Assembly (NCBI GenBank): GCA_029935405.1
Contig: JAOZKH010000001.1
Location: 1-55,028 of the forward strand
From: Vallitaleaceae bacterium
GTDB lineage: Bacteria > Bacillota > Clostridia > Lachnospirales > Vallitaleaceae
DNA length: 55,028 nt
Direction: 5' to 3'
Position 1 is the stretch's first letter. Each line of letters begins with the position of its first letter. A program made the position numbers and the translations under genes. The notes below the pieces were generated by a model. It was not told the origin of the DNA. It did no database searches and was given only the letters and a program-made list of their open reading frames with translations. Below are positions 41,585 to 51,461 of this stretch, one piece after another.

Positions 41585-43617
41585 AATCAGAAGACATTAT
41601 TTTAGGATTATTTATTATAGTTGCAGTTGTTGTTATGATTATTCCAATTTCAGGAGGCATACTTAGTGTGCTCATAACTATAAATATCTTATTAGCTCTT
41701 GTTATATTATTCAACTCAATGTTTGCAAGAGAAGCTCTAAATATGTCAGCATTTCCAACGATTTTATTGTTTATGACTGTATATAGATTATCTCTAAATG
41801 TATCTTCAACAAGAGCGATTTTAACATCAGGGAAACAAGGTGCTGGTAATGTCATACAGACATTTGGTAGTTTTGTTGGTGGAGATGACCTTATAGTTGG
41901 GATAGTTGTTTTTTTTATATTGGTAATCATAAATTTTCTAGTAATTACTAAAGGTTCAGAACGCGTTGCGGAAGTATCAGCAAGATTTACATTAGATGCA
42001 ATGCCTGGTAAACAAATGGCTATTGATGCGGATTTGAATTCAGGACTTATTGATGAACTACAAGCAAGAGAAAGAAGACAGAAGATTCAAGATGAAGCTA
42101 GCTTTTATGGTTCTATGGATGGAGCTAGTAAGTTTGTAAAAAACGATGCTATTGCTGGGCTGATTATTACAGGAATTAATATTATATTTGGCATTGTATT
42201 AGGTGTAATATCAAGAGGTATGGAAATTGGTGATGCAGTTAATGAATATACAATACTAACTATTGGTGATGGATTAGTAAGTCAGATACCTGCTTTGTTG
42301 ATATCTTTAGCAACAGGAATGCTTGTTACAAAAGTTAATAAAGATGTTGACGTTAGTGAAACTATTATGAGTCAAATGTTTGGTATGCCACGTGTTTTAT
42401 ATATGTCTGGAGGTGTACTTATATTTCTCGGATTGTTCACACCACTAAATCCAATTATTGTGTCAGGTGCAGGTATTTTAACTGTTATTAGTGGTAGAAT
42501 TATGCATAATCAACTTCAAGTTCAGGCAGTGCAAGAAGAAATAGCTACTGAGGATGTTGAAGCAGAAGAAATAAGAAGACCAGAAAATGTGGTTAACTTA
42601 TTACAGGTTGATCCTATAGAGCTCGAGTTTGGATACGGAATTATTCCTTTAGCAGACGCTAGTCAAGGTGGAGATTTACTTGATCGTGTTGTTATGATTA
42701 GAAGACAAATTGCGCTAGAACTTGGAACAATAGTACCTATTATACGTTTGAGAGATAATATTCAATTAAACCCAAATCAATATATTATAAAAATAAAAGG
42801 AAATCAAATTGCAGATGGTGAAATATTATTTGATCATTATATGGCAATGAACCCTGGATTTATAGAAGATGAAATTGATGGCATAGAAGCAATTGAACCT
42901 GCATTTAAGTTGCCTGCATTATGGATAACTGAAGGACAAAGAGAACGTGCAGAAGCAATGGGATATACTGTTGTCGATCCACCATCAATTATTGCTACAC
43001 ACTTAACAGAAGTGATAAAAACCCATCTTGATGAGCTACTTACAAGACAAGATGTTAAAACACTTGTCAATAATGTTAGTGAGAACCATCCAACGCTTGT
43101 TGAAGAATTAGTACCAAAACTTATGTCTGTTGGTGATATTCAAAAAGTGTTAATGAACCTATTAAAAGAAGGTGTATCAATTCGTGATCTTGTTACTGTA
43201 TTTGAAACGTTGGCAGATTATGCACTTACGAATAAAGATCCAGATATTTTAACTGAGTACGTCAGACAGGCGCTTAAGAGAACGGTTAGCAAAAAGTTTT
43301 TTGATGAAGAAAGCAATCAAGTTTTAACACTTGATCCTAGTATAGAACAAGAGATTATGGACTCAGTCAAAAAAACTGAACAGGGTATGTTTTTATCTTT
43401 AGATCCTGCTTATGTGGAACAAATAATGCAAGCAACGGCTAAAGCGGCTGAGAAGTTAGAAAGTATGGGTAGAACTCCATTAATTCTTACATCACCAATT
43501 GTAAGAGTTTATTATAAAAAACTAATAGAGGAAAGATTCCCAAGTATTATAGTGATTTCTTATGGAGAGATTGATAATCAAGTAGAACTTCAATCTATAG
43601 GGATGGTGAGCATATAA
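41581..43617 (+). CDS. flhA: Flagellar export-gate protein FlhA
   Basis: Major export-gate subunit (678 aa). The N-terminal half has about eight membrane segments and the FHIPEP-type block SARFTLDAMPGKQMAIDADL, then NSGLIDELQARERR. The C-terminal cytoplasmic domain has LEFGYGIIPLADASQGGDLL and VKTLVNNVSENHPTLVEELV. Start ATG overlaps the flhB stop; the stop overlaps the flhF ATG by 1 nt. Confidence 0.97.
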   Translation: MKSEDIILGLFIIVAVVVMIIPISGGILSVLITINILLALVILFNSMFAREALNMSAFPTILLFMTVYRLSLNVSSTRAILTSGKQGAGNVIQTFGSFVGGDDLIVGIVVFFILVIINFLVITKGSERVAEVSARFTLDAMPGKQMAIDADLNSGLIDELQARERRQKIQDEASFYGSMDGASKFVKNDAIAGLIITGINIIFGIVLGVISRGMEIGDAVNEYTILTIGDGLVSQIPALLISLATGMLVTKVNKDVDVSETIMSQMFGMPRVLYMSGGVLIFLGLFTPLNPIIVSGAGILTVISGRIMHNQLQVQAVQEEIATEDVEAEEIRRPENVVNLLQVDPIELEFGYGIIPLADASQGGDLLDRVVMIRRQIALELGTIVPIIRLRDNIQLNPNQYIIKIKGNQIADGEILFDHYMAMNPGFIEDEIDGIEAIEPAFKLPALWITEGQRERAEAMGYTVVDPPSIIATHLTEVIKTHLDELLTRQDVKTLVNNVSENHPTLVEELVPKLMSVGDIQKVLMNLLKEGVSIRDLVTVFETLADYALTNKDPDILTEYVRQALKRTVSKKFFDEESNQVLTLDPSIEQEIMDSVKKTEQGMFLSLDPAYVEQIMQATAKAAEKLESMGRTPLILTSPIVRVYYKKLIEERFPSIIVISYGEIDNQVELQSIGMVSI

Positions 43618-44879
43618 TGGAAATTAGAAAGTATAAAGGAACAACTGAAGAAGAAGCAAGACGATTGGTTAAAGAAGAGCTTGGAATTGATGCTTTGATA
43701 GTAAGTGTTAAACAAATCAAACCTAAAGGTATATTTAGACTTTTTAGAAAAGCATATGTAGAAATAACGGCGGCTCGTGATGATAGAACTATATCTAAAG
43801 AATTGCCTAGAATCAACCTTAAGGCAGATGATTTGCTTAAAAATCAAGAGATAATTGAAGATACTGACTTTAATCATAAAGGAAATGAACTTGACGAATT
43901 CAAGCAATTCATTGCAAAATATTCTTCTAAGCAAAAGGAAAAGCAAATTCATTCTGCTGAAACTATAAATAGTATTAAAAAAAGTATTGATGAAGTTGAT
44001 GAAGATAAAGTTGTTGATGAAATAAAAAGTGATAAATTGATTAATAAAGATATTTTTATTGAAGAAGAATCAATTGAAGAAACACCTACACTAAAGCTGA
44101 TATACAATCAACTTTTAGATAATGAAGTTGATGAACCATATGCAAACGAACTAATGAATGGCATGGTAGAGTATTTTGTCAATAATAATCCAGGTATTGA
44201 TGAATTAGTTTCAATTGTATACAAAAGAGTCGTTAAGAATTTATCTGATTTTCAAGTAATTGATACACATATCAAAAGCAATCCTGTGTTTTTTATCGGA
44301 CCAACAGGTGTAGGTAAAACAACAACAATAGCTAAAATAGCATCGTTACATACGCTAATTCACAATAGAAATGTTGCACTTATTACAGCTGATACTTATA
44401 GAATTGCTGCAGTAGAACAATTAAGAACCTATGCAAATATATTAGGAATTCCTATAAAAGTTATATACACTAAAGAGGAAATGCTTGAAGCATTAGATTT
44501 CTTTAAAGATAAAGATTTAGTGTTAATTGATACTGCAGGACGTTCTCACAAAAACAAAGTACATCAAGAAGAACTTTGCGAATTGTTAGATAGTGTTCAA
44601 CAAAAAGATGTGTTTTTAACACTAAGTGTTGCAACTAAGTACCGAGATTTAATGAAAATAGTTAACGTATATAAGTCTTTATGTGATTTCAAAGTGATAT
44701 TTACAAAACTTGATGAAACATTAAGTTTTGGAAATATTCTTAATATTAAAATGGCAACAAAAGCAAAACTTTCATATATAACCTTTGGGCAAAATGTGCC
44801 GGATGACATAAGTGAGATAAATCCACATAAAATAGCTAGAAATTTGTTAGGGGGTGAAGACGATGGATCAAGCGAGTAA
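43617..44879 (+). CDS. flhF: Flagellar biosynthesis GTPase FlhF
   Basis: SRP-type GTPase directing the place of flagellum assembly. N-terminal basic B domain (MEIRKYKGTTEEEARRLVKE), an acidic linker (about 95-165), an N domain, and the G domain with GPTGVGKTTTIAKIA (about 228-242), TADTYRIAAVEQLRTYANI, LIDTAGRSHKN and FTKLDETLSFGNIL. 420 residues. Overlaps flhG by 17 nt; FlhF and FlhG act as an antagonistic pair. Confidence 0.96.
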   Translation: MEIRKYKGTTEEEARRLVKEELGIDALIVSVKQIKPKGIFRLFRKAYVEITAARDDRTISKELPRINLKADDLLKNQEIIEDTDFNHKGNELDEFKQFIAKYSSKQKEKQIHSAETINSIKKSIDEVDEDKVVDEIKSDKLINKDIFIEEESIEETPTLKLIYNQLLDNEVDEPYANELMNGMVEYFVNNNPGIDELVSIVYKRVVKNLSDFQVIDTHIKSNPVFFIGPTGVGKTTTIAKIASLHTLIHNRNVALITADTYRIAAVEQLRTYANILGIPIKVIYTKEEMLEALDFFKDKDLVLIDTAGRSHKNKVHQEELCELLDSVQQKDVFLTLSVATKYRDLMKIVNVYKSLCDFKVIFTKLDETLSFGNILNIKMATKAKLSYITFGQNVPDDISEINPHKIARNLLGGEDDGSSE

Positions 44880-45738
44880 TCTCCGAAATATAGTTAAGAA
44901 AAACCAAGTTATACCATCTAATAGAGCAAGAGTTATTACAGTAACATCAGGTAAAGGGGGAGTTGGTAAATCTAATATTTCAGTGAACTTAGCAATTCAA
45001 CTTCGCAAGATGGGCAAGAAAGTTATTATATTTGATGCAGACTTTGGACTTGCTAATGTCGAAGTGATATTTGGAATTGTACCTAAGTATAATTTATTTG
45101 ACATAATCTATAATAATATGTCTATCAATGAAGTGCTTCAAAATGGACCACTAGGTATTGAGTTTTTATCTGGTGGATCAGGAGTAAAAGAACTACTGAA
45201 ATTAGACCATGCACAAATCAGTTTTCTTGTTCAAAAACTTAATGAATTAGATAAATATGCCGATGTTATTATAATTGACACAGGTGCAGGTATTAGTGAT
45301 GTTGTTTTGAGTTTTATAAGTGCTTCTAGTGAGGTTATACTTGTAACTACGCCTGAACCGACATCGGTTACAGATGCATACGCAGTACTAAAGGCAATTA
45401 AGAATAATAAAATCGATGATAGTGGTAGAAATATAAATGTATTAATTAATAGGGTAACAAGTGATGCTGAAGGAATGGATATTTTTGAAAAATTAGATAA
45501 AGTAACTAGAAAATTCTTGGGATTAGAGATTAGAAATATAGGATTTCTTCCAGAAGATAAATCTTTACCAAAAGCAGTTATTGAGCAAAAGCCAGTGTCT
45601 ATTCTATATCCGAAATCACAGATTACAAGAGCGTTTGAGAAGTTAAGCAAAAATGTTATGGATTCAACATTGTATAAACAACCACAAAATAGTGGATTTT
45701 CAAATATATTTAGTAATGTATTAAGAAGAAAAAGATAG
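44863..45738 (+). CDS. flhG: MinD/ParA-like ATPase FlhG (YlxH)
   Basis: Deviant-Walker ATPase controlling flagellar number and C-ring assembly. N-terminal activation helix (NLRNIVKKNQ), Walker A TSGKGGVGKSNISVN, DADFGLANVEVIFG, DTGAGISD and TTPEPTSVTDAYAVLKAIK. The C-terminal part holds a membrane-targeting-type helix. ATG 44863 (291 aa) with AGGGGGTGA 5 nt upstream is preferred to GTG 44854, which lies in the ribosome site. Confidence 0.95.
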   Translation: MDQASNLRNIVKKNQVIPSNRARVITVTSGKGGVGKSNISVNLAIQLRKMGKKVIIFDADFGLANVEVIFGIVPKYNLFDIIYNNMSINEVLQNGPLGIEFLSGGSGVKELLKLDHAQISFLVQKLNELDKYADVIIIDTGAGISDVVLSFISASSEVILVTTPEPTSVTDAYAVLKAIKNNKIDDSGRNINVLINRVTSDAEGMDIFEKLDKVTRKFLGLEIRNIGFLPEDKSLPKAVIEQKPVSILYPKSQITRAFEKLSKNVMDSTLYKQPQNSGFSNIFSNVLRRKR

Positions 45739-45749
45739 GAGGTAGGTAT

Positions 45750-46415
45750 ATGCTTATTAAAGCTGTAACATTAGGAGATAAGATTGAACTAACCAAAAAA
45801 ACTGACATTGTTGAAACAGATACATATTATAGTATGGTTTACGAGATTGTGGATGACACACATATGTTAATACAAGCTCCTCTTGAAAGTGGTAGAATAA
45901 TTCCATTAGAAAAAGAAGTTATATATTATGCTTGTATTTATACGGATAGAGGCTTGTATCGAGGCGAAGTAGAAATGATAAAACGTCTAAAGGATAATAA
46001 GCTTCATTACTTAGAATTAGTATTTTTAACTCCGATGAAAAAGTATCAACGTAGGCAATTTTATAGAATGAACTGTATACTTAGCTTTCAATATACGTTT
46101 GAAGAAGAAGCTGATAATGTTTGGATGAAGGGAACCTTATTAGATATTAGTGGCGGAGGGATTAGATTTTCTACTGATAAACTTCTAGATATTGATGTAA
46201 ATGTTAAATGTAATTTAGAATTGATAGTGAAAGATTATGTGATTGAATTAAAAACAACAGGAATTGTATTACAATCTAAGCCTATAGAACCTGACCGAAT
46301 CAGTTTCCAAAACCGTATTATGTTTGATAGTCTTAACCTAGAAGATAGAGAAAAAATTATAAAATTCATCTTTGAAGAAGAAAGAAGACGTAGAAAAAAT
46401 ACAAAAGGAAGGTGA
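45750..46415 (+). CDS. PilZ-domain c-di-GMP receptor (YcgR/MotI-like flagellar brake)
   Basis: N-terminal YcgR-N (PilZN) domain (about 1-95) followed by a PilZ domain. Both c-di-GMP motifs are complete: RRQFYR (101-106, RxxxR) and DISGGG (132-137, D/NxSxxG). In Bacillus the homologue YpfA/MotI/DgrA binds MotA and stops the motor when c-di-GMP is high. Its place in the operon, with motA upstream, supports that role. 221 residues with a basic tail. AGGAGG before the ATG. Confidence 0.92.
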   Translation: MLIKAVTLGDKIELTKKTDIVETDTYYSMVYEIVDDTHMLIQAPLESGRIIPLEKEVIYYACIYTDRGLYRGEVEMIKRLKDNKLHYLELVFLTPMKKYQRRQFYRMNCILSFQYTFEEEADNVWMKGTLLDISGGGIRFSTDKLLDIDVNVKCNLELIVKDYVIELKTTGIVLQSKPIEPDRISFQNRIMFDSLNLEDREKIIKFIFEEERRRRKNTKGR

Positions 46416-46419
46416 TAAT

Positions 46420-47520
46420 ATGAGAAATAAGAAAAAAATACTAGTTGTTGACGACTCTGCATTCATGCGAAAGGTTATTTCTGATATAATTAACGCAGAC
46501 AGTCGATGTGAAGTAATTGATACTGCAACAAATGGTAAAGAAGCTCTAGAAAAACTTAAAAATTTAAAACCAGATGCTATAACTCTTGATATTCAAATGC
46601 CAATAATGGATGGACTTACTATGCTAAAAGAAGTAAACAAGTTATATGATATCCCAATTGTTATGATGAGTACTCTTACAAAAGATGGCGCAGTAGAAAC
46701 AATTAAGGCATTAGAGTTAGGTGCATTTGACTTTGTTGCAAAACCAGAAAATATATTCAAAGTTAATTCTGATGAAATTCAAGTTGAACTTATGGGAAAA
46801 TTATACGCAGCTGCAAGTACAGGTGAAAAGTCTATGACAAAGTATAAACCAAGAATACCTAAGGTTATGACATCGACTAATACCACTGCAGTTAGAAAAC
46901 AAAAACCAATAACTCGAAAATCAATTAAGTCATCAGAAAATATTACAAAATTAGTTGCCATAGGGACATCCACAGGTGGACCTAGAGCACTTCAATATCT
47001 ACTGCCTTATTTACCAGAAAATATTGATGCAGGAATAGTTGTCGTGCAACATATGCCTCCAGGATTTACTAAATCTTTAGCAGAACGCCTCAATCAACTT
47101 AGTGAGATTACAGTTAAAGAAGCTGAAGATGGTGAACTAATTCAAAAAGGTTGGGCATATATAGCTCCTGGTGATAGACATTTACTAGTCAAACAAAATG
47201 GAAGCAATTATTACATTGAACTTTCTGACGGACCTAAAAAAGGTGCACATAAACCAGCAGTTGATGTTATGATGACATCGATTACAGATATTAATATCCC
47301 ACACGTCGTTGGTGTGATTATGACTGGTATGGGTGCTGATGGTCGAGATGGATTTACTGACCTTAAAAAGTCAAGGGAGATACACATTATTGCTCAAGAT
47401 GAAGCTTCATGTGTTGTTTATGGAATGCCAAAATCTGTTGTTGAGGCAGGCTTAGCAGATGAGATAAAACCACTTGATCAAATATCAAAAGCAATAGTTA
47501 ATAAATTGGAGGTGCACTAA
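46420..47520 (+). CDS. cheB: Chemotaxis protein-glutamate methylesterase/deamidase CheB
   Basis: Receiver domain (Asp57 in TLDIQMPIMDG) joined by a Ser/Lys/Thr-rich linker to the CheB methylesterase domain: Ser184 in GTSTGGPRALQ, VVQHMPPGFT (His) and MTGMGADGRDG (Asp). Demethylates and deamidates chemoreceptors. ATG 46420 (366 aa) with AAGGAAGGTGA upstream; an upstream in-frame start inside the PilZ gene is rejected. cheR, its opponent, is not in the window. Confidence 0.96.
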   Translation: MRNKKKILVVDDSAFMRKVISDIINADSRCEVIDTATNGKEALEKLKNLKPDAITLDIQMPIMDGLTMLKEVNKLYDIPIVMMSTLTKDGAVETIKALELGAFDFVAKPENIFKVNSDEIQVELMGKLYAAASTGEKSMTKYKPRIPKVMTSTNTTAVRKQKPITRKSIKSSENITKLVAIGTSTGGPRALQYLLPYLPENIDAGIVVVQHMPPGFTKSLAERLNQLSEITVKEAEDGELIQKGWAYIAPGDRHLLVKQNGSNYYIELSDGPKKGAHKPAVDVMMTSITDINIPHVVGVIMTGMGADGRDGFTDLKKSREIHIIAQDEASCVVYGMPKSVVEAGLADEIKPLDQISKAIVNKLEVH

Positions 47521-49572
47521 ATGGATGTATCGCAATATCTGGAAATGTTTATTGAAGAATCAAAAGAACATTTACAAAGTCTAAATGTTACACTACTTGA
47601 AATGGAAAATACTCCTGATAATAAGGAGTATATTAATCAAATATTTCGTGTGGCTCATACATTAAAAGGTATGGCAGCAACAATGGGGTTTAAGAAAATG
47701 ACCAAGTTGACACATGATATGGAAAACGTTTTATCTGAAATCAGAAATGGTGAAATTGCCGTTTCGGCAGAACTTCTAGATGTTTTATTTCAATGTTTGG
47801 ATGCTTTAGAGTCTTATATAGACCTTATAGTTAATACAGCTAGTGAAGGTGATGAAGATAATAAACCTATCATTGATAGATTAGATGCAATTCTTGAGAG
47901 TAAAGGAAAAGGAAGTAAAGCAACTAAAGATACAAAAGTTGTAGTGAAACAGGTGGAAACTCCTGTGATAGGAGATTTGAAAACTGAACGTAAACATTTA
48001 ATGTTACCTTTTAATGATTATGAGAAAAATGCAATCATTAAATCTAAGGAAGAAGGATATATAACTTATGGAATAACAATTGTTATTGCAGAGACATGTG
48101 TTCTTAAATCAGCAAGAGCCTTTATTATATTTAGAACATTTGAGAGATTGGGTCAGATTATTAAATCATATCCAAGTGTTCAAGATATTGAAGATGAAAA
48201 ATTCGAATCTGATTTTTCAGTGTTTATTATTTCTAAAGATGCAGAAGCTACCTTTATGAAAGAGTTAGGTTCAATTTCAGAAGTAGAAGAAATACTTATC
48301 GATGAAATGAATGTTGAAGGTGAAGTTAAAGATTTTGTTAATAAGGAAGATATTAAAGAAGAAATAAATAGTGATATACAGAAAGTTCAAGATGAAAAAA
48401 CAAAAGCTAAACAACAGGTAATTAAGCCTAAGGCTAATCGTACAGTTAGAGTTGATATTGAACGACTTGATAATCTAATGAATCTTGTTTCTGAGTTAAT
48501 AATAGTTAAAAACGGACTTGAAACTGTAGAAAATAATAATCAAAATATGAATGAACAAATTGAATATCTTGAGAGAATTACAACGAACCTTCACGATGCA
48601 GTTATGAAAGTTAGAATGGTGCCTATTGAGCGAGTATTTAATAGATTTCCAAGACTTATTAGAGATTTATCAAGAAAACTTAATAAGAATATGGAATTAC
48701 ATATGTCAGGTGAGGAAACAGAACTTGACAGAACGGTTATTGATGAAATAGGGGATCCTTTAGTTCATTTGATTAGAAATTCAGGTGATCATGGGCTAGA
48801 AACACCTAAAGAAAGACAAAAGTCTAATAAACCAGAGATGGGTAAGGTATACTTAGATGCATATCAAGATGGCAATAATGTTGTAATTGAAGTGCGAGAT
48901 GATGGCCGTGGAATAGATATTCAAGGAGTTAAGAAAAAAGCTCTTAATAAAGGTACAATAACTAAAAATCAAGCAGATGCTATGACGGACAAAGATATTA
49001 TTGACTTGCTATTTAGACCAAGTTTTTCAACTGTCGACAAGATTTCAGATGTTTCTGGAAGAGGTGTTGGATTAGACGTTGTTAAGACTAAAATCGAAGC
49101 TCTAGGTGGAGATATTGAAGTGAAAACTGAACTTGGAAAAGGCTCTACATTTATTATTAGGTTACCACTAACCTTGGCTATTATACAAGCACTTATGGTA
49201 AATATTGCTGACGAGAAATATGCGATTCCTCTTAATACAATCCAAAACATAGAAGATGTTAAGATTGCAGATATTAAATATATCCAAAATCAAGAAGTCA
49301 TTAATTTGCGTGGACATGTTATTCCTATTGTTCATTTAGATGGTATGCTTGGAGTTATTAAAGAAGAAGAAGATAAAGAATCGATAACAGTTGTTATTGT
49401 GAATAAAGGAGATAAAAAAGCTGGCTTTATTGTTGATGGATTAATTGGTCAACAGGAAATTGTTATAAAAACATTAGGTAAGTTCTTAATAAATAGTCGT
49501 TTAATAGCAGGTGCAACAATTCTTGGTGATGGCGAAGTGGCATTAATACTAGATGTCAATTCATTAGTGTAG
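47521..49572 (+). CDS. cheA: Chemotaxis histidine kinase CheA
   Basis: Receptor-coupled kinase of 683 residues. P1 with phospho-acceptor His46 (VAHTLKGMAATMGF), a P2-like domain (about 155-265), the P3 dimerisation helices (VDIERLDNLMNLVSELIIVK), P4 with the N box (DPLVHLIRNSGDHGLE), G1 (VRDDGRGID) and G2 (DVSGRGVGLDVVKTK), and the P5 CheW-like domain. The ATG follows the cheB stop directly and has GGAGGTG upstream. Confidence 0.97.
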   Translation: MDVSQYLEMFIEESKEHLQSLNVTLLEMENTPDNKEYINQIFRVAHTLKGMAATMGFKKMTKLTHDMENVLSEIRNGEIAVSAELLDVLFQCLDALESYIDLIVNTASEGDEDNKPIIDRLDAILESKGKGSKATKDTKVVVKQVETPVIGDLKTERKHLMLPFNDYEKNAIIKSKEEGYITYGITIVIAETCVLKSARAFIIFRTFERLGQIIKSYPSVQDIEDEKFESDFSVFIISKDAEATFMKELGSISEVEEILIDEMNVEGEVKDFVNKEDIKEEINSDIQKVQDEKTKAKQQVIKPKANRTVRVDIERLDNLMNLVSELIIVKNGLETVENNNQNMNEQIEYLERITTNLHDAVMKVRMVPIERVFNRFPRLIRDLSRKLNKNMELHMSGEETELDRTVIDEIGDPLVHLIRNSGDHGLETPKERQKSNKPEMGKVYLDAYQDGNNVVIEVRDDGRGIDIQGVKKKALNKGTITKNQADAMTDKDIIDLLFRPSFSTVDKISDVSGRGVGLDVVKTKIEALGGDIEVKTELGKGSTFIIRLPLTLAIIQALMVNIADEKYAIPLNTIQNIEDVKIADIKYIQNQEVINLRGHVIPIVHLDGMLGVIKEEEDKESITVVIVNKGDKKAGFIVDGLIGQQEIVIKTLGKFLINSRLIAGATILGDGEVALILDVNSLV

Positions 49573-49583
49573 GAGGTGTAGAC

Positions 49584-50036
49584 ATGGAAAATATTCAAAC
49601 AAAATCAAATAACGCTACACAATTTATAGTTGTAAAATTTGATCGTGAGCAGTATGGTATTAATATTCAACACGTTCAAAATATTGTCAGAATGATGCGT
49701 ATTACAAGAGTTCCTAATGCACCTGATGATATTAAAGGAGTTGTTAACCTTCGTGGAGAAATTGTTCCAGTAATGAGCGTACGTAAAAAGTTTGGTTTAG
49801 ATAATGATGAATATACTAATTCAACACGGATTATAATTGTTAAAGTTGAAGGTAGTGCAATAGGATTCGTAGTTGATGAAGTATTAGAAGTCATAGAAAT
49901 TGAGGAAACACACATTGAAAAAATAGTTAGTGATTCTTCAGATGAAAATTCAAAATATGTGTATGCGGTAGGAAAAGTTGATGATGAACTTGTAACCCTA
50001 CTGAATATTGAAGCATTAATTGGAGTAGATGAGTAG
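49584..50036 (+). CDS. cheW: Chemotaxis coupling protein CheW
   Basis: Couples receptors to CheA. SH3-like CheW fold: FIVVKFDREQYGINIQHVQN, then GVVNLRGEIVPVMSVRKKFG, GFVVDEVLEVIEI and LVTLLNIEALI. 150 residues. AGGAGGTG before the ATG. Confidence 0.96.
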   Translation: MENIQTKSNNATQFIVVKFDREQYGINIQHVQNIVRMMRITRVPNAPDDIKGVVNLRGEIVPVMSVRKKFGLDNDEYTNSTRIIIVKVEGSAIGFVVDEVLEVIEIEETHIEKIVSDSSDENSKYVYAVGKVDDELVTLLNIEALIGVDE

Positions 50037-50050
50037 GAAAGGTGAATTAC

Positions 50051-50671
50051 ATGAGTGAATTAGATTTTAATAATATTGATGGAATGCACCTTGATGTACT
50101 TCGTGAACTAGGCAACATAGGTGCAGGGAATGCTACAACAGCATTATCACAAATGATAAATAAGAAAATAGATATGGGAGTGCCTAAAGTCAACTTACTT
50201 GAATTTAAGGAATTGGCTGAAATATTAGGTGGAGCAGAAAACCCCATTGTTGGAATATTATTTGGAGTTGAGGGAGAAGTAACTGGGATGATGATGTTCA
50301 TTTTAGAACAAAAATCAGCTCATAACCTTGTTAATATGTTAATGGGAAGAGAAATAAGTACATTTGAAGAATTTAGCGATATGGATCTATCTGCACTTAA
50401 TGAAATCGGTAATATAATTGCAGGTGCATATCTTTCATCTTTATCTTCGCTAACAAATCTTAAAATCATTGCTTCAGTTCCACATATGGCGATAGATATG
50501 GCAGGCGCAATATTAAGTGTTCCTGCAATTGAATTTGGTAAAGTAGGTGACAAAGCGTTACTGATACAAACAGGTTTTGGAGGGGAACTTGAGCGAGTTT
50601 TCGGCTTCTTTATATTAATACCTGATTTGGCGTCATATACTACGATTCTAAAAAGTATTGGAATGATGTAA
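50051..50671 (+). CDS. cheC: CheY-P phosphatase CheC
   Basis: Chemotaxis adaptation protein that dephosphorylates CheY-P and is stimulated by CheD. Two phosphatase centres are visible: LRELGNIGAGNATTALSQ (Glu and Asn of the first) and LNEIGNIIAGAYLSSLSS (second). 206 residues from ATG 50051, with AAAGGTGA 5 nt upstream; the GTG 50042 lies in the ribosome site. Follows cheW by 14 nt. Confidence 0.96.
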   Translation: MSELDFNNIDGMHLDVLRELGNIGAGNATTALSQMINKKIDMGVPKVNLLEFKELAEILGGAENPIVGILFGVEGEVTGMMMFILEQKSAHNLVNMLMGREISTFEEFSDMDLSALNEIGNIIAGAYLSSLSSLTNLKIIASVPHMAIDMAGAILSVPAIEFGKVGDKALLIQTGFGGELERVFGFFILIPDLASYTTILKSIGMM

Positions 50672-50673
50672 TA

Positions 50674-51156
50674 ATGGCATTGATAAAAGTAGGTATGGCA
50701 GACCTTAATTCTTGCAAAGCTCCAAATGCCCTAACAACGCTCGGTTTAGGGTCTTGTATTGGAATCGTATTATATGATCCAAAAACTAAAGTTAGTGGAC
50801 TTGCACATATTATGTTGCCAGACAGCACTCAAATTAAAAATAATAAAAATGTTGCTAAGTTTGCAGATACTGCAGTTGAAAAGCTTATTAATGATATGGA
50901 AAAACTTGGTGCTAATAAGAGAAGACTAGTATCAAAAATTGCTGGTGGTGCTCAAATGTTTTCATTTGGAAGTACTAATGACTTAATGCGAATAGGTGAA
51001 AGAAATGCTATTGCTTCAAGAAAAAAGCTTAAAGAATTAGGTATACCCTTACTTGCAGAAGATTGTGGTAAAAATTATGGAAGAACTATTGAATTTAATT
51101 CAGAGACTGGTATATTGCAAATAAAGACAATAGGTAAAGATTTAAAATATATATAG
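50674..51156 (+). CDS. cheD: Chemoreceptor glutamine deamidase CheD
   Basis: Deamidates receptor glutamines and activates CheC. Catalytic Cys28 in TTLGLGSCIGIVLYDP, His45 in GLAHIMLPD and the Thr/Ser block KIAGGAQMF-type. 160 residues. Located directly after cheC, its partner, with 2 nt between. Confidence 0.96.
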   Translation: MALIKVGMADLNSCKAPNALTTLGLGSCIGIVLYDPKTKVSGLAHIMLPDSTQIKNNKNVAKFADTAVEKLINDMEKLGANKRRLVSKIAGGAQMFSFGSTNDLMRIGERNAIASRKKLKELGIPLLAEDCGKNYGRTIEFNSETGILQIKTIGKDLKYI

Positions 51157-51167
51157 GTGGTATGATT

Positions 51168-51428
51168 ATGCATATAAGAAATATCAATACGATTCTAATG
51201 TTAACTGCTGGAATTATAGTAGGCTTATATAGCTTGATTACAAAATACTCATTAGAACGTACTGCATATACCTTGATTATCGTATTGGTCGTTTTTTTTG
51301 TAATCGGTTCAGTTCTTCAAGGAGTACTTAATAGAGTGTTGCAAAATGCTGAGAATGTACAACAGGAAACTATCAAAAAAGAGCTTGATGAAACTGTTAA
51401 GAACCTAGAAGATGAAACTCCTGAATAA
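51168..51428 (+). CDS. Small two-helix membrane protein of the che-sigD junction
   Basis: 86 residues: two hydrophobic segments (about 7-23 INTILMLTAGIIVGLYSLI, and about 33-52 YTLIIVLVVFFVIGSVLQGV), then an acidic amphipathic tail. ATG 51168 has AGGTGG 7 nt upstream; ATG 51162 is only 1 nt from it. I do not recognise a family name. Its place between cheD and sigD and its good ribosome site argue that it is real and made with the operon. Confidence 0.8.
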   Translation: MHIRNINTILMLTAGIIVGLYSLITKYSLERTAYTLIIVLVVFFVIGSVLQGVLNRVLQNAENVQQETIKKELDETVKNLEDETPE

Positions 51429-51461
51429 AAATACTAGAATATAACTTATTAAGGAGAGCTT

